Shown: piece after piece, positions 1 to 9,157 of the stretch | How the letters are laid out: each line of letters starts with the position of its first letter | Numbering within the stretch: the first letter of the stretch is position 1 | From: Parvimonas sp000223315 | GTDB taxonomy: Bacteria > Bacillota > Clostridia > Tissierellales > Peptoniphilaceae | Reading direction: 5' to 3' | Assembly: GCA_050262155.1 (NCBI GenBank) | Contig: CP189843.1 | Coordinates: 372,001-436,000, forward strand | DNA: 64,000 nt | The notes under the pieces: model-generated | Told to the model about the DNA's origin: nothing | The model's database searches: none | What the model saw: only the letters and a program-made list of their open reading frames with translations | Program-made: the position numbers and the translations under genes

Positions 1-209
1 ATATTTTAGCTTATGAATATACTCCTTTACAAGTTAAGCAGGCTATTACAGGCTATGGTAGGGCGGATAAAAAGCAAATGCAGGAGAGTATTAAGATGAT
101 TTTTAAACTTAAATCTGTTCCTAAACCTGATGATGCTGCAGATGCGTTGGCTATTGCACTTTGCCATTTTTTTAGCTTAAAATTTAAAGAACAATTTAGA
201 ATGAAATAG
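1..209 (+). CDS. ruvC: Crossover junction endodeoxyribonuclease RuvC, C-terminal part
   Basis: This is the last 68 codons of RuvC, read from base 3 to the TAG at 207-209; the gene starts before the window. RuvC is the dimeric nuclease that resolves Holliday junctions delivered by RuvAB. Visible family signatures are EYTPLQVKQAITGYG and the C-terminal PDDAADALAIA, whose acidic residues complete the catalytic cluster. The stop is followed within 10 bases by ruvA, giving the classical ruvC-ruvA-ruvB order. Identity is secure; the N-terminal half cannot be judged. Confidence 0.93.
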   Translation, partial: ILAYEYTPLQVKQAITGYGRADKKQMQESIKMIFKLKSVPKPDDAADALAIALCHFFSLKFKEQFRMK

Positions 210-216
210 GTGTTTT

Positions 217-816
217 ATGTACGAATATATTAGTGGAGAACTTAAATTTATTTATAATGATTATATTGTTATAGATAATGGTGGAATAGGTTATAAGATT
301 TTTACTTCCAACAATACATTATTTAATGTATCAGTTGGAGATTTTTATACAATTTATACAGATTACATAGTTAAAGAAGATTATGTTGCTCTTTTCGGTT
401 TTAAAACAATGGATGAGCTTTCAATGTTTAAATTACTTGTAAGCGTAAATAGCATTGGTCCAAAGGTTGCATGTGGAATATTATCCTCGATGTCTGTTGA
501 TAGTTTGAAATTGACTATTGTAAATGGAGATGCAGTTGCTCTTTCTACAGCCAAAGGTGTGGGCAAGAAAACAGCACAAAAAATAATCTTGGAATTAAAG
601 GACAAAATTTCAATTGATAGTATCAGTAGTAAAGATATTACAGGAATGGAAACAACTGTAGATAGTGGAAAAGACTTGGAAAAGAGAGAACTTATTTCAG
701 ATGCTTTAATAAATTTAGGATTTATGAAAAATGATATTGAGAGATTTCTTTCAAGTATAAATATTGATGAAATGGAAATAGAAGATATAATTAAACTTAG
801 TATGAAAAAATTATAG
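217..816 (+). CDS. ruvA: Holliday junction branch migration protein RuvA
   Basis: The 199-residue protein has the RuvA layout: an N-terminal OB-fold (about 1-62, with MYEYISGELKFI and GYKIF), a central double helix-hairpin-helix region (about 70-130, with SVNSIGPKVACGIL and KGVGKKTAQKIILELKDK) that binds junction DNA, and a C-terminal three-helix domain (about 150-199) that contacts RuvB. Length matches the family. The ATG follows an AGGTG element that overlaps the end of ruvC. It tetramerises on the junction and loads the RuvB motor, encoded 9 bases downstream. Confidence 0.96.
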   Translation: MYEYISGELKFIYNDYIVIDNGGIGYKIFTSNNTLFNVSVGDFYTIYTDYIVKEDYVALFGFKTMDELSMFKLLVSVNSIGPKVACGILSSMSVDSLKLTIVNGDAVALSTAKGVGKKTAQKIILELKDKISIDSISSKDITGMETTVDSGKDLEKRELISDALINLGFMKNDIERFLSSINIDEMEIEDIIKLSMKKL

Positions 817-824
817 GTGTTAGT

Positions 825-1832
825 ATGTTTGAAGATTATGAAGATAGAATTATAGGTACGGGTTTTTCAAGAGAAGATATTGAAATAGAGACCAGTTTAA
901 GACCGAAATGGATTGATGAATATATTGGTCAAGAAAAAGCAAAAGAAAGACTTAAAATTTTTATTGAGGCTGCAAAAACAAGAAATGAGCCTCTTGACCA
1001 TAGTTTGCTTTATGGTCCTCCAGGACTTGGAAAAACAACTCTTGCAAATATCATTGCAAATGAAATGGGCGTTAATATCAGAGTTACTTCAGGTCCAGCC
1101 ATAGAAAAGCCAAGCGACCTTGCAAGTATTTTGACAAATTTAAGTAAAGATGATGTTTTGTTTATAGATGAAATTCACAGAATAAATAGAAGTGTTGAAG
1201 AAATTTTATATCCTGCAATGGAAGACTATGCACTTGATATAATAATTGGAAAGGGTCCAAGTGCGAGAAGCCTTAGAATTGACCTTGAAAAATTTACTTT
1301 GATAGGGGCAACGACAAGAACAGGACAACTTACAGGGCCACTTCGTGACAGATTTGGAATTATGTTGAGTCTTGAATTATACAGTATTGAAAACTTACAA
1401 AAGATAATTACAAGATCTGCAGGAATTTTGGGAATTGAAATTGAACCTGATGGAGCGCTAGAAATCGCAAGACGTTCCAGAGGAACACCTAGAATTGCAA
1501 ACAGACTTTTAAAAAGAGTTAGAGACTTTGCTCAGGTTAAGAGAAATGGAAAAATTGATTTACAAACCAGTAAAGACGGACTTGATATTTTAGAAGTGGA
1601 TTCTCTTGGACTTGACACAATAGACAGAAAAATAATAACTACAATAATAGATAATTTCTCAGGAGGTCCTGTTGGAATTGATACAATAGCTGCTTCCACA
1701 GGCGAGGAGAGAATTACAATTGAGGATGTCTATGAACCTTACTTGCTACAAATAGGATTTTTAAGTAGAACAAGTAGAGGAAGAATTGTAACTGAAAAAG
1801 CATATAAGCATTTTGGAAGGATAAAAAAGTAA
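825..1832 (+). CDS. ruvB: Holliday junction DNA helicase RuvB
   Basis: This 335-residue AAA+ ATPase drives branch migration with RuvA. It shows Walker A GPPGLGKTT (about 63-71), Walker B VLFIDEIHR (about 115), sensor-1 region TLIGATTRTG, the arginine-finger region PLRDRFGI, and a C-terminal winged-helix domain (SGGPVGIDTIAASTGEERITIEDVYEP split around residue 270). Length is normal. It ends in a Rho-independent terminator whose hairpin overlaps the stop codon, so the ruv operon probably ends here rather than continuing into queA. Confidence 0.97.
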   Translation: MFEDYEDRIIGTGFSREDIEIETSLRPKWIDEYIGQEKAKERLKIFIEAAKTRNEPLDHSLLYGPPGLGKTTLANIIANEMGVNIRVTSGPAIEKPSDLASILTNLSKDDVLFIDEIHRINRSVEEILYPAMEDYALDIIIGKGPSARSLRIDLEKFTLIGATTRTGQLTGPLRDRFGIMLSLELYSIENLQKIITRSAGILGIEIEPDGALEIARRSRGTPRIANRLLKRVRDFAQVKRNGKIDLQTSKDGLDILEVDSLGLDTIDRKIITTIIDNFSGGPVGIDTIAASTGEERITIEDVYEPYLLQIGFLSRTSRGRIVTEKAYKHFGRIKK

Positions 1833-1856
1833 CGATTATTTGATTGTTACTTTTTT
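1829..1856 (+). terminator. Rho-independent terminator after ruvB
   Basis: A hairpin (GTAACGATT / GATTGTTAC, with two G-U pairs and a short loop) is followed directly by six T residues. The left arm starts inside the last ruvB codon and stop codon. Confidence 0.8.
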
Positions 1857-1914
1857 GTGTTTAAGAAGATGTAAATAAATTTATTTTAAAAATGGTTGTT
1901 TACTTTAAAAAAAT

Positions 1915-1943
1915 TTGAAAAATATTGAAAAACAATATATAAT
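1915..1943 (+). promoter_or_regulatory. Sigma-A promoter for queA-tgt
   Basis: TTGAAA at 1915-1920 and TATAAT at 1938-1943 are separated by exactly 17 bases. It lies 47 bases before the queA start and after the ruvB terminator, so queA-tgt should form a separate transcript. Confidence 0.75.
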
Positions 1944-1990
1944 ATAAGCTTGTAGATGTATTTTATAATTTAATAAAAGGAAGAGTGTTA

Positions 1991-3034
1991 ATGAATAGTT
2001 TAAAAACTGATGATTTTGATTTTGAGCTTGATGAGTCTTTGATTGCTCAGTTTCCGCTTAAGGATAGATCAAGTTCAAAACTTTTAGTTGTAAATAGAGA
2101 AAATTTTGATTTAGAACATAAAAATTTTAAAAATATTGTTGATTATATAAAAAAAGATGATGTTTTAGTAATCAATGATACTAAAGTTATTCCTGCAAGA
2201 CTTTTTGGAGCAAGACCCGGTAAAGACGAGGCTATTGAAGTTTTGCTTTTGAAAAAGCACGAGGATAATACTTGGGAAACTTTGGTTAAGCCCGGAAAGA
2301 AAATGAAAATAGGCTCAAAAGTTGAGTTTGGGAATGGAAAATTACTTGGAGAAGTTGTAGGTATAAGTGAGGAGGGAGAGAGATTTGTAAAATTTTCTTA
2401 TGATGGAATTTTTGAAGAAATTTTGGACGAACTTGGAACAATGCCACTTCCTCCATATATTCACGAAAAATTGGAAGAAAAAGACAGATACCAAACTGTT
2501 TATGCAAAGCATAATGGCTCGGCTGCAGCACCGACTGCAGGACTTCATTTTACAGATGAGCTTTTAAAAGAGCTTAAAGAAAAGGGAGTTAAGATTGCAA
2601 GAGTTACTCTTCATGTCGGACTTGGAACTTTTAGACCTGTTAAGGTTGATAATGTTTTGGAACATAAGATGCATGATGAATATTACGAAATTTCAGAAGA
2701 AAGTGTTGAAGTAATTAATTCTGCAAAGGAAAAAGGAAATAGAATTTTTGCGGTTGGAACAACAAGTGTAAGAACTTTGGAAACAGTTTATAAAAAATAT
2801 GGAAAACTTGTAGCTTGTAAGGGGAATACAGATATTTTCATATATCCGGGTTTTGAGTTTAAGGTTGTTGATTGCCTTATTACAAATTTTCATTTGCCAA
2901 AATCAACATTAATTATGCTTGTCAGTGCTTTTGCATCAAAAGAGATAATAATGAATGCATATAATGAAGCTACGAAAAATAAATACAGATTTTTCAGTTT
3001 TGGCGACGCAATGCTTATTAAAAAGGAGAAATAA
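1991..3034 (+). CDS. queA: S-adenosylmethionine:tRNA ribosyltransferase-isomerase QueA
   Basis: QueA transfers and isomerises the ribosyl group of SAM onto 7-aminomethyl-7-deazaguanine in tRNA to give epoxyqueuosine. Family stretches seen are LIAQFPLKDRSSSKLLV near the N terminus, VLVINDTKVIPARLFG, GTMPLPPYI, AAPTAGLHFT, and YEISEE. The ATG at 1991 (347 residues) is preferred over an in-frame GTG at 1985, because the AGGAAG at 1978-1983 is 7 bases from the ATG but touches the GTG. The stop overlaps the tgt ATG by one base, so the two queuosine genes are translationally coupled. Confidence 0.95.
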   Translation: MNSLKTDDFDFELDESLIAQFPLKDRSSSKLLVVNRENFDLEHKNFKNIVDYIKKDDVLVINDTKVIPARLFGARPGKDEAIEVLLLKKHEDNTWETLVKPGKKMKIGSKVEFGNGKLLGEVVGISEEGERFVKFSYDGIFEEILDELGTMPLPPYIHEKLEEKDRYQTVYAKHNGSAAAPTAGLHFTDELLKELKEKGVKIARVTLHVGLGTFRPVKVDNVLEHKMHDEYYEISEESVEVINSAKEKGNRIFAVGTTSVRTLETVYKKYGKLVACKGNTDIFIYPGFEFKVVDCLITNFHLPKSTLIMLVSAFASKEIIMNAYNEATKNKYRFFSFGDAMLIKKEK

Positions 3035-4152
3035 TGGAATTAAAATACGAATTGATAAAAAAGTCTTCGGATTGTAATGCAAGACTTGGAAAAATATATA
3101 CAAATAGGGGTGTTATCGAAACTCCGATTTTTATGCCCGTAGGAACGAGAGCGACTGTTAAGGCGATGAATGTTGATGAGTTAAAAGAGATAGGCTCACA
3201 GATAATTTTAGGAAATACTTACCATTTGTATTTAAAACCAGGTCAAGAAATTATTAGAATGGCTGGTGGACTTCATAAGTTTATGAATTGGGACAAACCG
3301 ATTTTAACAGATAGTGGCGGTTTTCAAGTTTTCAGTCTTGGAGATATTAGAAAGATAACTGAAGAGGGTGTAGAGTTCAGATCTCATATTGATGGTTCAA
3401 AGCATTTTATTTCTCCTGAAAAATCAATGGAAATTCAAAATGATTTAGGTTCTGATATTATGATGGCTTTTGACGAATGTGCACCATATCCTGCAAGTTA
3501 TGATTATGTAAAAAATTCTATGGAAAGAACTTTACGTTGGTTAAAGAGATGTAAGGATTATCATAAAAATACAGATAATCAGGCACTTTTTGGAATTATT
3601 CAAGGTGGAATGTTCAAAGATTTAAGAAGAGAGTCTGCACTTGCTACAATAGATATGGATTTACCGGGATATGCTATTGGTGGACTTAGTGTAGGAGAAC
3701 CTAAAGAAATTATGGTTGAATATCTAAATTATACAACACAATTTATGCCTGAAAATAAGCCTAGATATTTAATGGGAGTAGGAACTCCGGATTATTTATT
3801 TGAAGCTGTTGAAGCGGGGATTGATATGGCTGACTGTGTTCTTCCTACAAGAATTGCAAGAAATGGAACTGCAATGACTTCAAAGGGTAAACTAGTTATA
3901 AAAAATGCAAAATACGCAAAGGACTTTGCTCCACTTGATGATGAATGTGATTGCTATGCTTGTAAAAATCACACAAGAGCTTATATAAGACATTTGATAA
4001 ATGTTGATGAAATATTAGGGGCAAGACTTCTTTCAATCCATAATTTAAGATTTTTACTTAAAACAATGGAAAATATAAGACAAGCAATTAGAGAAGATAG
4101 ATTTTTAGAATATAAAAAAGAATTCTATAAAAAGTATGGATATGAGGATTAG
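3034..4152 (+). CDS. tgt: tRNA-guanine transglycosylase
   Basis: The 372-residue TIM-barrel enzyme exchanges guanine-34 for preQ1 in GUN-anticodon tRNAs. Visible elements are PVGTRATVKAM (about 28-38), DSGGFQVFSLG with the general acid Asp, GIIQGG and IGGLSVGEPKE in the pocket, DMADCVLPTRIARNGT around the nucleophilic Asp, and the zinc site CDCYACKNHTRAYIRHL (three Cys and a His). Length is typical. It follows queA with a one-base overlap; the two act in sequence in queuosine biosynthesis. Confidence 0.97.
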   Translation: MELKYELIKKSSDCNARLGKIYTNRGVIETPIFMPVGTRATVKAMNVDELKEIGSQIILGNTYHLYLKPGQEIIRMAGGLHKFMNWDKPILTDSGGFQVFSLGDIRKITEEGVEFRSHIDGSKHFISPEKSMEIQNDLGSDIMMAFDECAPYPASYDYVKNSMERTLRWLKRCKDYHKNTDNQALFGIIQGGMFKDLRRESALATIDMDLPGYAIGGLSVGEPKEIMVEYLNYTTQFMPENKPRYLMGVGTPDYLFEAVEAGIDMADCVLPTRIARNGTAMTSKGKLVIKNAKYAKDFAPLDDECDCYACKNHTRAYIRHLINVDEILGARLLSIHNLRFLLKTMENIRQAIREDRFLEYKKEFYKKYGYED

Positions 4153-4154
4153 AA

Positions 4155-4841
4155 ATGAATAAATTTTTAAAATTATTGTTAATTTTAGCGATTACACCTA
4201 TAATTTTGGCAACAGCAGGTTTTGCTGTACTACCGTCATCAGTTTTTGCTTATATTAAAGACGGTAAAGAAGTTTTTATAGGCTCCTTTATGATTTATAC
4301 ATTTGCTTTGGTAAATGTAGTATTATCATTCTTTGGAATAACATATTTAAGAAGAGTTAGAAAGAAATTTAATGATGAAAATTACCCAACAGGAGTAACT
4401 GTTGTAGCTTTTGTAAATCTGCTTATTTCTATTATGTGTAATTACTTTACATTTTCAGTTTTAAAACTTATGTTAAGAAATTCAAAAATGGAAATTCCTT
4501 TTTATGTAATTAGATTAGTTTTCACTTTAATTGCAATTTTGACTACAATATATGGAATTTATTTAAGAAGAGTAAATAAAGAAAGTGAATTTGCAATAAG
4601 AAATAAATGGACAATGAATAATGATATAGTTTTCGGATTTGCAAATAAATTTTCAGGAATTGTCTTTATTGCAGGTGGAATATTTCTTTCAATAGTATCT
4701 TGGATTATTGGAAATCAAAGTAAATTATATATAACAACTTTATTTACTCTAATAATTTGTGCAATATCATCAAACTATATAAGTAGAACAATAGGTATGA
4801 AATACAAAATGATGTATAAGGAAAAAGACAAGAAAATATAA
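4155..4841 (+). CDS. SdpI-like multi-pass membrane protein
   Basis: A 228-residue membrane protein with about six hydrophobic segments (roughly 5-30, 43-63, 83-107, 118-137, 165-187, 192-210). The stretch FAIRNKWTMNNDIVFGFANKFSGIVFIAGG resembles the SdpI signature (RTKWT...NDEVW...H..GG); the N-terminal LPSSVF region resembles DUF1648 found in the same proteins. SdpI gives immunity to the SdpC killing factor in Bacillus and acts as a signal receptor, but many homologues have no known role. It starts 2 bases after tgt and ends in a terminator shared with the convergent ABC operon. Family moderately sure, function unknown. Confidence 0.55.
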   Translation: MNKFLKLLLILAITPIILATAGFAVLPSSVFAYIKDGKEVFIGSFMIYTFALVNVVLSFFGITYLRRVRKKFNDENYPTGVTVVAFVNLLISIMCNYFTFSVLKLMLRNSKMEIPFYVIRLVFTLIAILTTIYGIYLRRVNKESEFAIRNKWTMNNDIVFGFANKFSGIVFIAGGIFLSIVSWIIGNQSKLYITTLFTLIICAISSNYISRTIGMKYKMMYKEKDKKI

Positions 4842-4843
4842 AT

Positions 4844-4876
4844 AAAAAAAGAAGTCGTTTAAGCGACTTCTTTTAA
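4844..4876. terminator. Bidirectional terminator between convergent operons
   Basis: GAAGTCG (4851-4857) and CGACTTC (4864-4870) form a hairpin flanked by seven A on the left and four T on the right, so it can end transcripts from both sides. The right arm contains the last codons of the minus-strand permease. Confidence 0.8.
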
Positions 4877-5974
4877 TTTATATCTTTTTATGAATATTCC
4901 TAGTAGTGTATAAAATACTATGAATACAACTTGTGATGCAACAAATAGTAAAAATTTTTCAAAATTTATTTCTTCTAAAAACTTTACAAAATAATATTGT
5001 GGCATAAATTTAGAAACATTAATTAGGGCTTGTGGTAAGAATTTCATTGGTAAAAATACTCCTGATGAAAATGCCATTATTAATGTGAAAGCTGAATTTA
5101 CACCGTTTACTACTTTTACATCTTTAGAGATTGATACAAATAATTGTCCAAGTGAAATTGCAGTAAATGAAAATATAAATACTGCTAAACTCATATATAC
5201 TAAATCAATTTTAGCTATTGATTCATTCACTCTTGAAATTGAAACAACTAAATAAAAACTTGATATTAATATAGATATTATTATCTGAGCTAAAAATTGT
5301 TGTAAAGTTTGAGATTTTTGACTATAAGGGGACAAAGCCATTCTTTTTAAAAGGCTTTCTTTTTTAAATTCAGCATCAATATTTATAATTATTGAAATTA
5401 TACTCATAAAAACTATATAACTTAGGATTAAAAAAGTAGTTTTAAAGGCTTCTTTTCCTTTTTCTTGATTATATAATTTAGTATCTATTATCTTTACATC
5501 AATCTCTTTCTTTAATGTATTTATTACCTCTTGTTGATCAACATTTGAATTTATTGCAGACAATGTGTAATTGAGATAACTTTTTAAATCTATTTTTAAA
5601 AAGGTTATATATGAAGTTTTTGTTGGTGCTAAAATTGAAATTGCTTTTTTATTATTTAACAAATTTTGTTTAAAATCTTTATTAATTACCATATAAGCTA
5701 TAATTTTATCCTCAACAATTTGTTTTCTTGCTTCACTTTCTGTAATTTTTTCTTCTTTTACATTATGTTTTTCTTTTAGATAATTTATTAAGGCTTTTGA
5801 TTCTTCGCTTTTATCTTCATCATTTATCATTAAGTCCAGCTTCATAGGTTTAAATTCGACATTATTATCTTTTGAGCTGGTAAATATAATCAACATAACC
5901 ATAAAAATTATGAAAGAAAATAAAACTGCTTTTATATTTTTTATAAATATTTTCATATAATTTTTAAATATCAT
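4859..5974 (-). CDS. ABC-2 type transporter permease (second subunit)
   Basis: A 371-residue ABC-2 permease: one N-terminal membrane helix (about 10-30), a large extracytoplasmic domain (about 35-165, with EKHNVKEEKITESEARKQIV), then about five C-terminal helices (170-370). This topology is that of ABC2_membrane_3 drug or lantibiotic exporters. The ATG overlaps the end of the preceding permease by 11 bases, so both are translated from one message. With the ATPase encoded first they form a heterodimeric exporter. The substrate cannot be read from sequence; the divergent two-component system suggests an antimicrobial or envelope-stress export role, as in LnrLMN-type systems. Confidence 0.75.
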   Translation of the reverse strand: MIFKNYMKIFIKNIKAVLFSFIIFMVMLIIFTSSKDNNVEFKPMKLDLMINDEDKSEESKALINYLKEKHNVKEEKITESEARKQIVEDKIIAYMVINKDFKQNLLNNKKAISILAPTKTSYITFLKIDLKSYLNYTLSAINSNVDQQEVINTLKKEIDVKIIDTKLYNQEKGKEAFKTTFLILSYIVFMSIISIIINIDAEFKKESLLKRMALSPYSQKSQTLQQFLAQIIISILISSFYLVVSISRVNESIAKIDLVYMSLAVFIFSFTAISLGQLFVSISKDVKVVNGVNSAFTLIMAFSSGVFLPMKFLPQALINVSKFMPQYYFVKFLEEINFEKFLLFVASQVVFIVFYTLLGIFIKRYKLKEVA

Positions 5975-7016
5975 TATACTTATGCCTCCTCAAATATATT
6001 AATGCAATTCCAAATAGAACTATAGTAAATGGAATTATAAATTTAGCCATTGTAATTAAGTAGCTATTGTCATTTGCGATATTTACACCTAATAGTGCAT
6101 TTTCCATATAGAATGTTGGATTTATCTTTTTTATTATAGGGAAAGCTGAAGTTATAGCATTTGTAACACTTGAGCCCATCATTCCTGAAGTATAATTCAT
6201 TAGAAGAATACATCCAAGTCCAACCATTGTTTTAGTTTCGGTTTTTGCCTTTAAAGCAACTGCAAGGAACATTCCCATAGTTATTCCAAAAATCATAATT
6301 AAAAGTATAGTGATAATTGAAGCAAAATAGTTTGTTATTAAGGTTATCCCAAATACTAGTTTCAAATAAATAATCAATATTGTAGTATTTAAACCTGAGA
6401 GTATAAGTGAAGATAATATCCCATTTATTAAATAAGTTAATTTTTTTATTGGAGAAACTAACATTCTTACCGCAAAATCAGACGAATCATATAATATATT
6501 ATCTATATAGATAACGCCATCAAACATAGTATATAGACTTGTCAAGATAATTATTGAAAAAAGTATGGGTTCGACACCTGTAACACCATGGTTCTTATCT
6601 TCTATAAAGTCTTTATCTATATTTTTTATAATTTCTTCCTGATTAATTTTAGTTTCATACATTTGTTTTATTTGGTCAAGGATATTTTTAACAACCATAA
6701 CTTCTGAATTAGATGATATTATTTTTAAAGATAAATCATCTTCTATAAAGGCTTTATATTCTTTGTTTTTTAGGTCTGTTTGAACATCTTCTTTTACTTC
6801 TTTAAGATTAAGATATGGTATTTGTTTTAAAATGTATTCATGGGGATTGTTTTTGTTAATTCCAACATTTACTTTATCGAAATTTTTGCCCATATTAGGA
6901 ATTATAAGACAAAAAAACGTAGCTAAAATTATAGGGAAAAAAGTATTCCAAAATAAACCTAGTTTATCTCTTGTTAAATTTAACAAATTTACTTTTAAAG
7001 CAGATATAATTCCCAT
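5964..7016 (-). CDS. ABC-2 type transporter permease (first subunit)
   Basis: A 350-residue ABC-2 permease paralogous in layout to its neighbour: a helix at about 20-42, an extracytoplasmic loop (about 45-150), and a cluster of helices between about 155 and 345 including GMFLAVALKAKTETKTMVG before the last pair. It begins at the stop of the ATPase gene (one-base overlap) and overlaps the next permease by 11 bases, which indicates tight stoichiometric coupling. Probably the two permeases pair asymmetrically with an ATPase dimer. Substrate unknown. Confidence 0.75.
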   Translation of the reverse strand: MGIISALKVNLLNLTRDKLGLFWNTFFPIILATFFCLIIPNMGKNFDKVNVGINKNNPHEYILKQIPYLNLKEVKEDVQTDLKNKEYKAFIEDDLSLKIISSNSEVMVVKNILDQIKQMYETKINQEEIIKNIDKDFIEDKNHGVTGVEPILFSIIILTSLYTMFDGVIYIDNILYDSSDFAVRMLVSPIKKLTYLINGILSSLILSGLNTTILIIYLKLVFGITLITNYFASIITILLIMIFGITMGMFLAVALKAKTETKTMVGLGCILLMNYTSGMMGSSVTNAITSAFPIIKKINPTFYMENALLGVNIANDNSYLITMAKFIIPFTIVLFGIALIYLRRHKYNDI

Positions 7017-7945
7017 TATTCTCTAAGCTCCTTTCCAGTCATTTCTAAGAAAATATCTTCCAGTTTTGGTTTCTTTGAAAAAATTTCTTCATAAACTACA
7101 TTATTTTCATCAAGTAGGTAGATTAATTTTTTAATATTTCCTGTATCAGTTGAATAGTTAAAAGTTACTTGATTTTCCTTTGTTTCAATATCAATTACTT
7201 CGTCTTGTTTTTCCAAAATAGAAATAATTTCGGGTTTTATAAAACCTACAACTGTAATCTTTTCTTTTACACTTACTCCATTAATTAAAGTTTGCATATC
7301 TCCGGTTAAGATATTTTTTCCATTATCCATAATAGAAATTTTATTGCAAAGATATTCAGCTTCATCTAAATAGTGAGTAGTATAAAGAATTGATGATCCA
7401 TTTTCAGCTAAATTTTTAATTCCGTCTAAGATAAACTTTCTGCTTTGAGCATCTACTGCAACTGTTGGCTCGTCTAAAATTACAAGTTCAGGCTTATGTG
7501 AAATACCACAAGCGATATTTAAACGTCTTTTAAGACCACCTGATAGCTTCTTTTCCAACATTTTTTCGTGACTTTGAAGTCCTGTAAATTCAATAGCTTC
7601 ATTTACAAGTCTTTTTCTTTCGTTTTTATTAGATACATATAGACCACAAAAATAGTCGATATTTTCTTTTACAGTTAAATTATTAAAAACTGCAAGTTCT
7701 TGAGGAACAATTCCAATTTTTTTCTTAATTTCATATTCATTTGAAATATCTTTTTTGCCAAAAACTTCAATAGTACCGCTGTCATATTTCAAAAGCGATA
7801 GCATACACATAATTGAGGTTGTCTTTCCACAACCGTTTGGACCTATTAGCCCAAGTACATCTCCTTTTTCAAGAGATAAATTAAAATGGTCTAAAACAAT
7901 TTTTTCTTTAAATTTTTTTATTAAATCTTCTATTTTTATAATCAT
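7016..7945 (-). CDS. ABC transporter ATP-binding protein (exporter, DrrA/LnrL type)
   Basis: A 309-residue CcmA/DrrA-class ATPase with Walker A GPNGCGKTT (about 36-44), Q-loop GIVPQELAVF, signature LSGGLKRR, Walker B LVILDEPTVAVD and switch His in YTTHYLDEA, followed by a roughly 80-residue C-terminal extension (about 225-309) typical of drug-exporter ATPases. The ATG at 7945 is preferred over an in-frame GTG at 7954, because GAGGTG at 7952-7957 is correctly spaced only for the ATG. First gene of a three-gene operon divergent from the histidine kinase, its probable regulator. Confidence 0.85.
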   Translation of the reverse strand: MIIKIEDLIKKFKEKIVLDHFNLSLEKGDVLGLIGPNGCGKTTSIMCMLSLLKYDSGTIEVFGKKDISNEYEIKKKIGIVPQELAVFNNLTVKENIDYFCGLYVSNKNERKRLVNEAIEFTGLQSHEKMLEKKLSGGLKRRLNIACGISHKPELVILDEPTVAVDAQSRKFILDGIKNLAENGSSILYTTHYLDEAEYLCNKISIMDNGKNILTGDMQTLINGVSVKEKITVVGFIKPEIISILEKQDEVIDIETKENQVTFNYSTDTGNIKKLIYLLDENNVVYEEIFSKKPKLEDIFLEMTGKELRE

Positions 7946-7994
7946 AATTATCACCTCACCAATATTATATCAACAAATTTTTTAAAAAATTAGT

Positions 7995-8022
7995 GTATTA
8001 TGTAATTTTATCAATATGACAA
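7995..8022 (-). promoter_or_regulatory. Possible promoter for the ABC-2 exporter operon
   Basis: Read on the minus strand, TTGTCA (8022-8017) and TAATAC (8000-7995) are 16 bases apart, about 50 bases before the ATPase start. A further TATAAT nearer the gene has no good -35, so the choice is uncertain. Confidence 0.4.
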
Positions 8023-8032
8023 ATGTAATTTT

Positions 8033-8060
8033 TTGAAAAATATGGTAAAATAGTTATAAT
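8033..8060 (+). promoter_or_regulatory. Promoter for the two-component system
   Basis: TTGAAA (8033-8038) and TATAAT (8055-8060) with a 16-base spacer, 50 bases before the kinase ATG, in the divergent gap with the exporter operon. Confidence 0.65.
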
Positions 8061-8110
8061 AGTTTTTAAATGATTATTGTTTTATTTATTTTAAATTAGA
8101 TGGAGATATT

Positions 8111-9157
8111 ATGGTATTTTTAAAGTATTTTTTATTAAATTTTTTGTTTTTATTTTCAGAAAAAATGAGTTTTGCTAATGTTGCAATTTTTAGCTTGATT
8201 TCATTAATCTTTGTGCTTATAGTTGAAATTAATGAAAATATATATTATAGTTTAGCTTTGTCAGTAATTTTCTTGATAATAATTTACTATTTTCCGGAGT
8301 TTAGATTTTTTATGTTCTCTTTCGTTTATGCAATTTATAGCAAGTCAATATACAATATTCCAATATTTTTTGTATTTTTAATTACAAAAGAAGTTGACTT
8401 TTTAACATTGTCTTTACTAATTGTTTGTCTATCTCAATATGATAGGGAGCTATATGAAAGAAAAGTTTTTTACCATAGAGAATTTTTAAATTTTTATAAG
8501 ACAAATTATAAATTACAAAAGAACTTAAAAAGTATGTATCTTGAAGAAGAAAAAAAGAATTATGAGAGCATCTTAAAAGAAAGAGAAAAAATTTCAAAAG
8601 AATTGCATAATTCAATAGGACATACAATTTCAGCTTCTATTTTGGAACTTAGAGCATTGGAATTAATATGTGATGATGAAGAGATAAAAACTTCAGTTAT
8701 AAGAATTAGGGAGAATTTATCAGGTGGATTAGTTGATATAAGAAAAATAATTCATAATATGTATAAATCTGCTTTTGACTTAGAAAGCTCTATTGAAAAA
8801 ATTATAGATGTTCCAAATGTAAAGTCAAAATTAATATATAGAGTTAAAACAAAGATGAATGAAAATTTAAGTTTTGACATTTTAAGCATTGTAAAAGAGG
8901 CTTTTGCTAATTTTACCAGACATTCAAACGGAGATAGTTTTACCGTAAGAATAATAGAAAATGAAAATTCATATATCATTACGATTTTTGATAATGGAAC
9001 AAATATTAATATAGAAAAAAATGACGGTCTTGGTATTTTATCAATGGAAGAAATAGCAAAAAAATATAATGGGCTATTCAATGTTATTACAGATGATGGA
9101 TTTAAGATAAATATTGCAATAGATAAGGGAGAGAATAATGAAAATTTTAATGGTTGA
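8111..9157 (+). CDS. Sensor histidine kinase, NarX/DesK-like (HisKA_3)
   Basis: A 348-residue sensor kinase. The N-terminal 105 residues form about four short membrane helices with no sizeable external domain, as in intramembrane-sensing kinases. A coiled stretch (115-160) leads into the HisKA_3 dimerisation helix with the phospho-acceptor at His166 (KELHNSIGHT), and then an HATPase domain with N-box EAFANFTRHS, DNG and GLGIL. Its end overlaps the response-regulator start by 20 bases. Because it is divergent from the ABC-2 exporter, I infer it senses the exporter substrate or membrane damage. Confidence 0.85.
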   Translation: MVFLKYFLLNFLFLFSEKMSFANVAIFSLISLIFVLIVEINENIYYSLALSVIFLIIIYYFPEFRFFMFSFVYAIYSKSIYNIPIFFVFLITKEVDFLTLSLLIVCLSQYDRELYERKVFYHREFLNFYKTNYKLQKNLKSMYLEEEKKNYESILKEREKISKELHNSIGHTISASILELRALELICDDEEIKTSVIRIRENLSGGLVDIRKIIHNMYKSAFDLESSIEKIIDVPNVKSKLIYRVKTKMNENLSFDILSIVKEAFANFTRHSNGDSFTVRIIENENSYIITIFDNGTNINIEKNDGLGILSMEEIAKKYNGLFNVITDDGFKINIAIDKGENNENFNG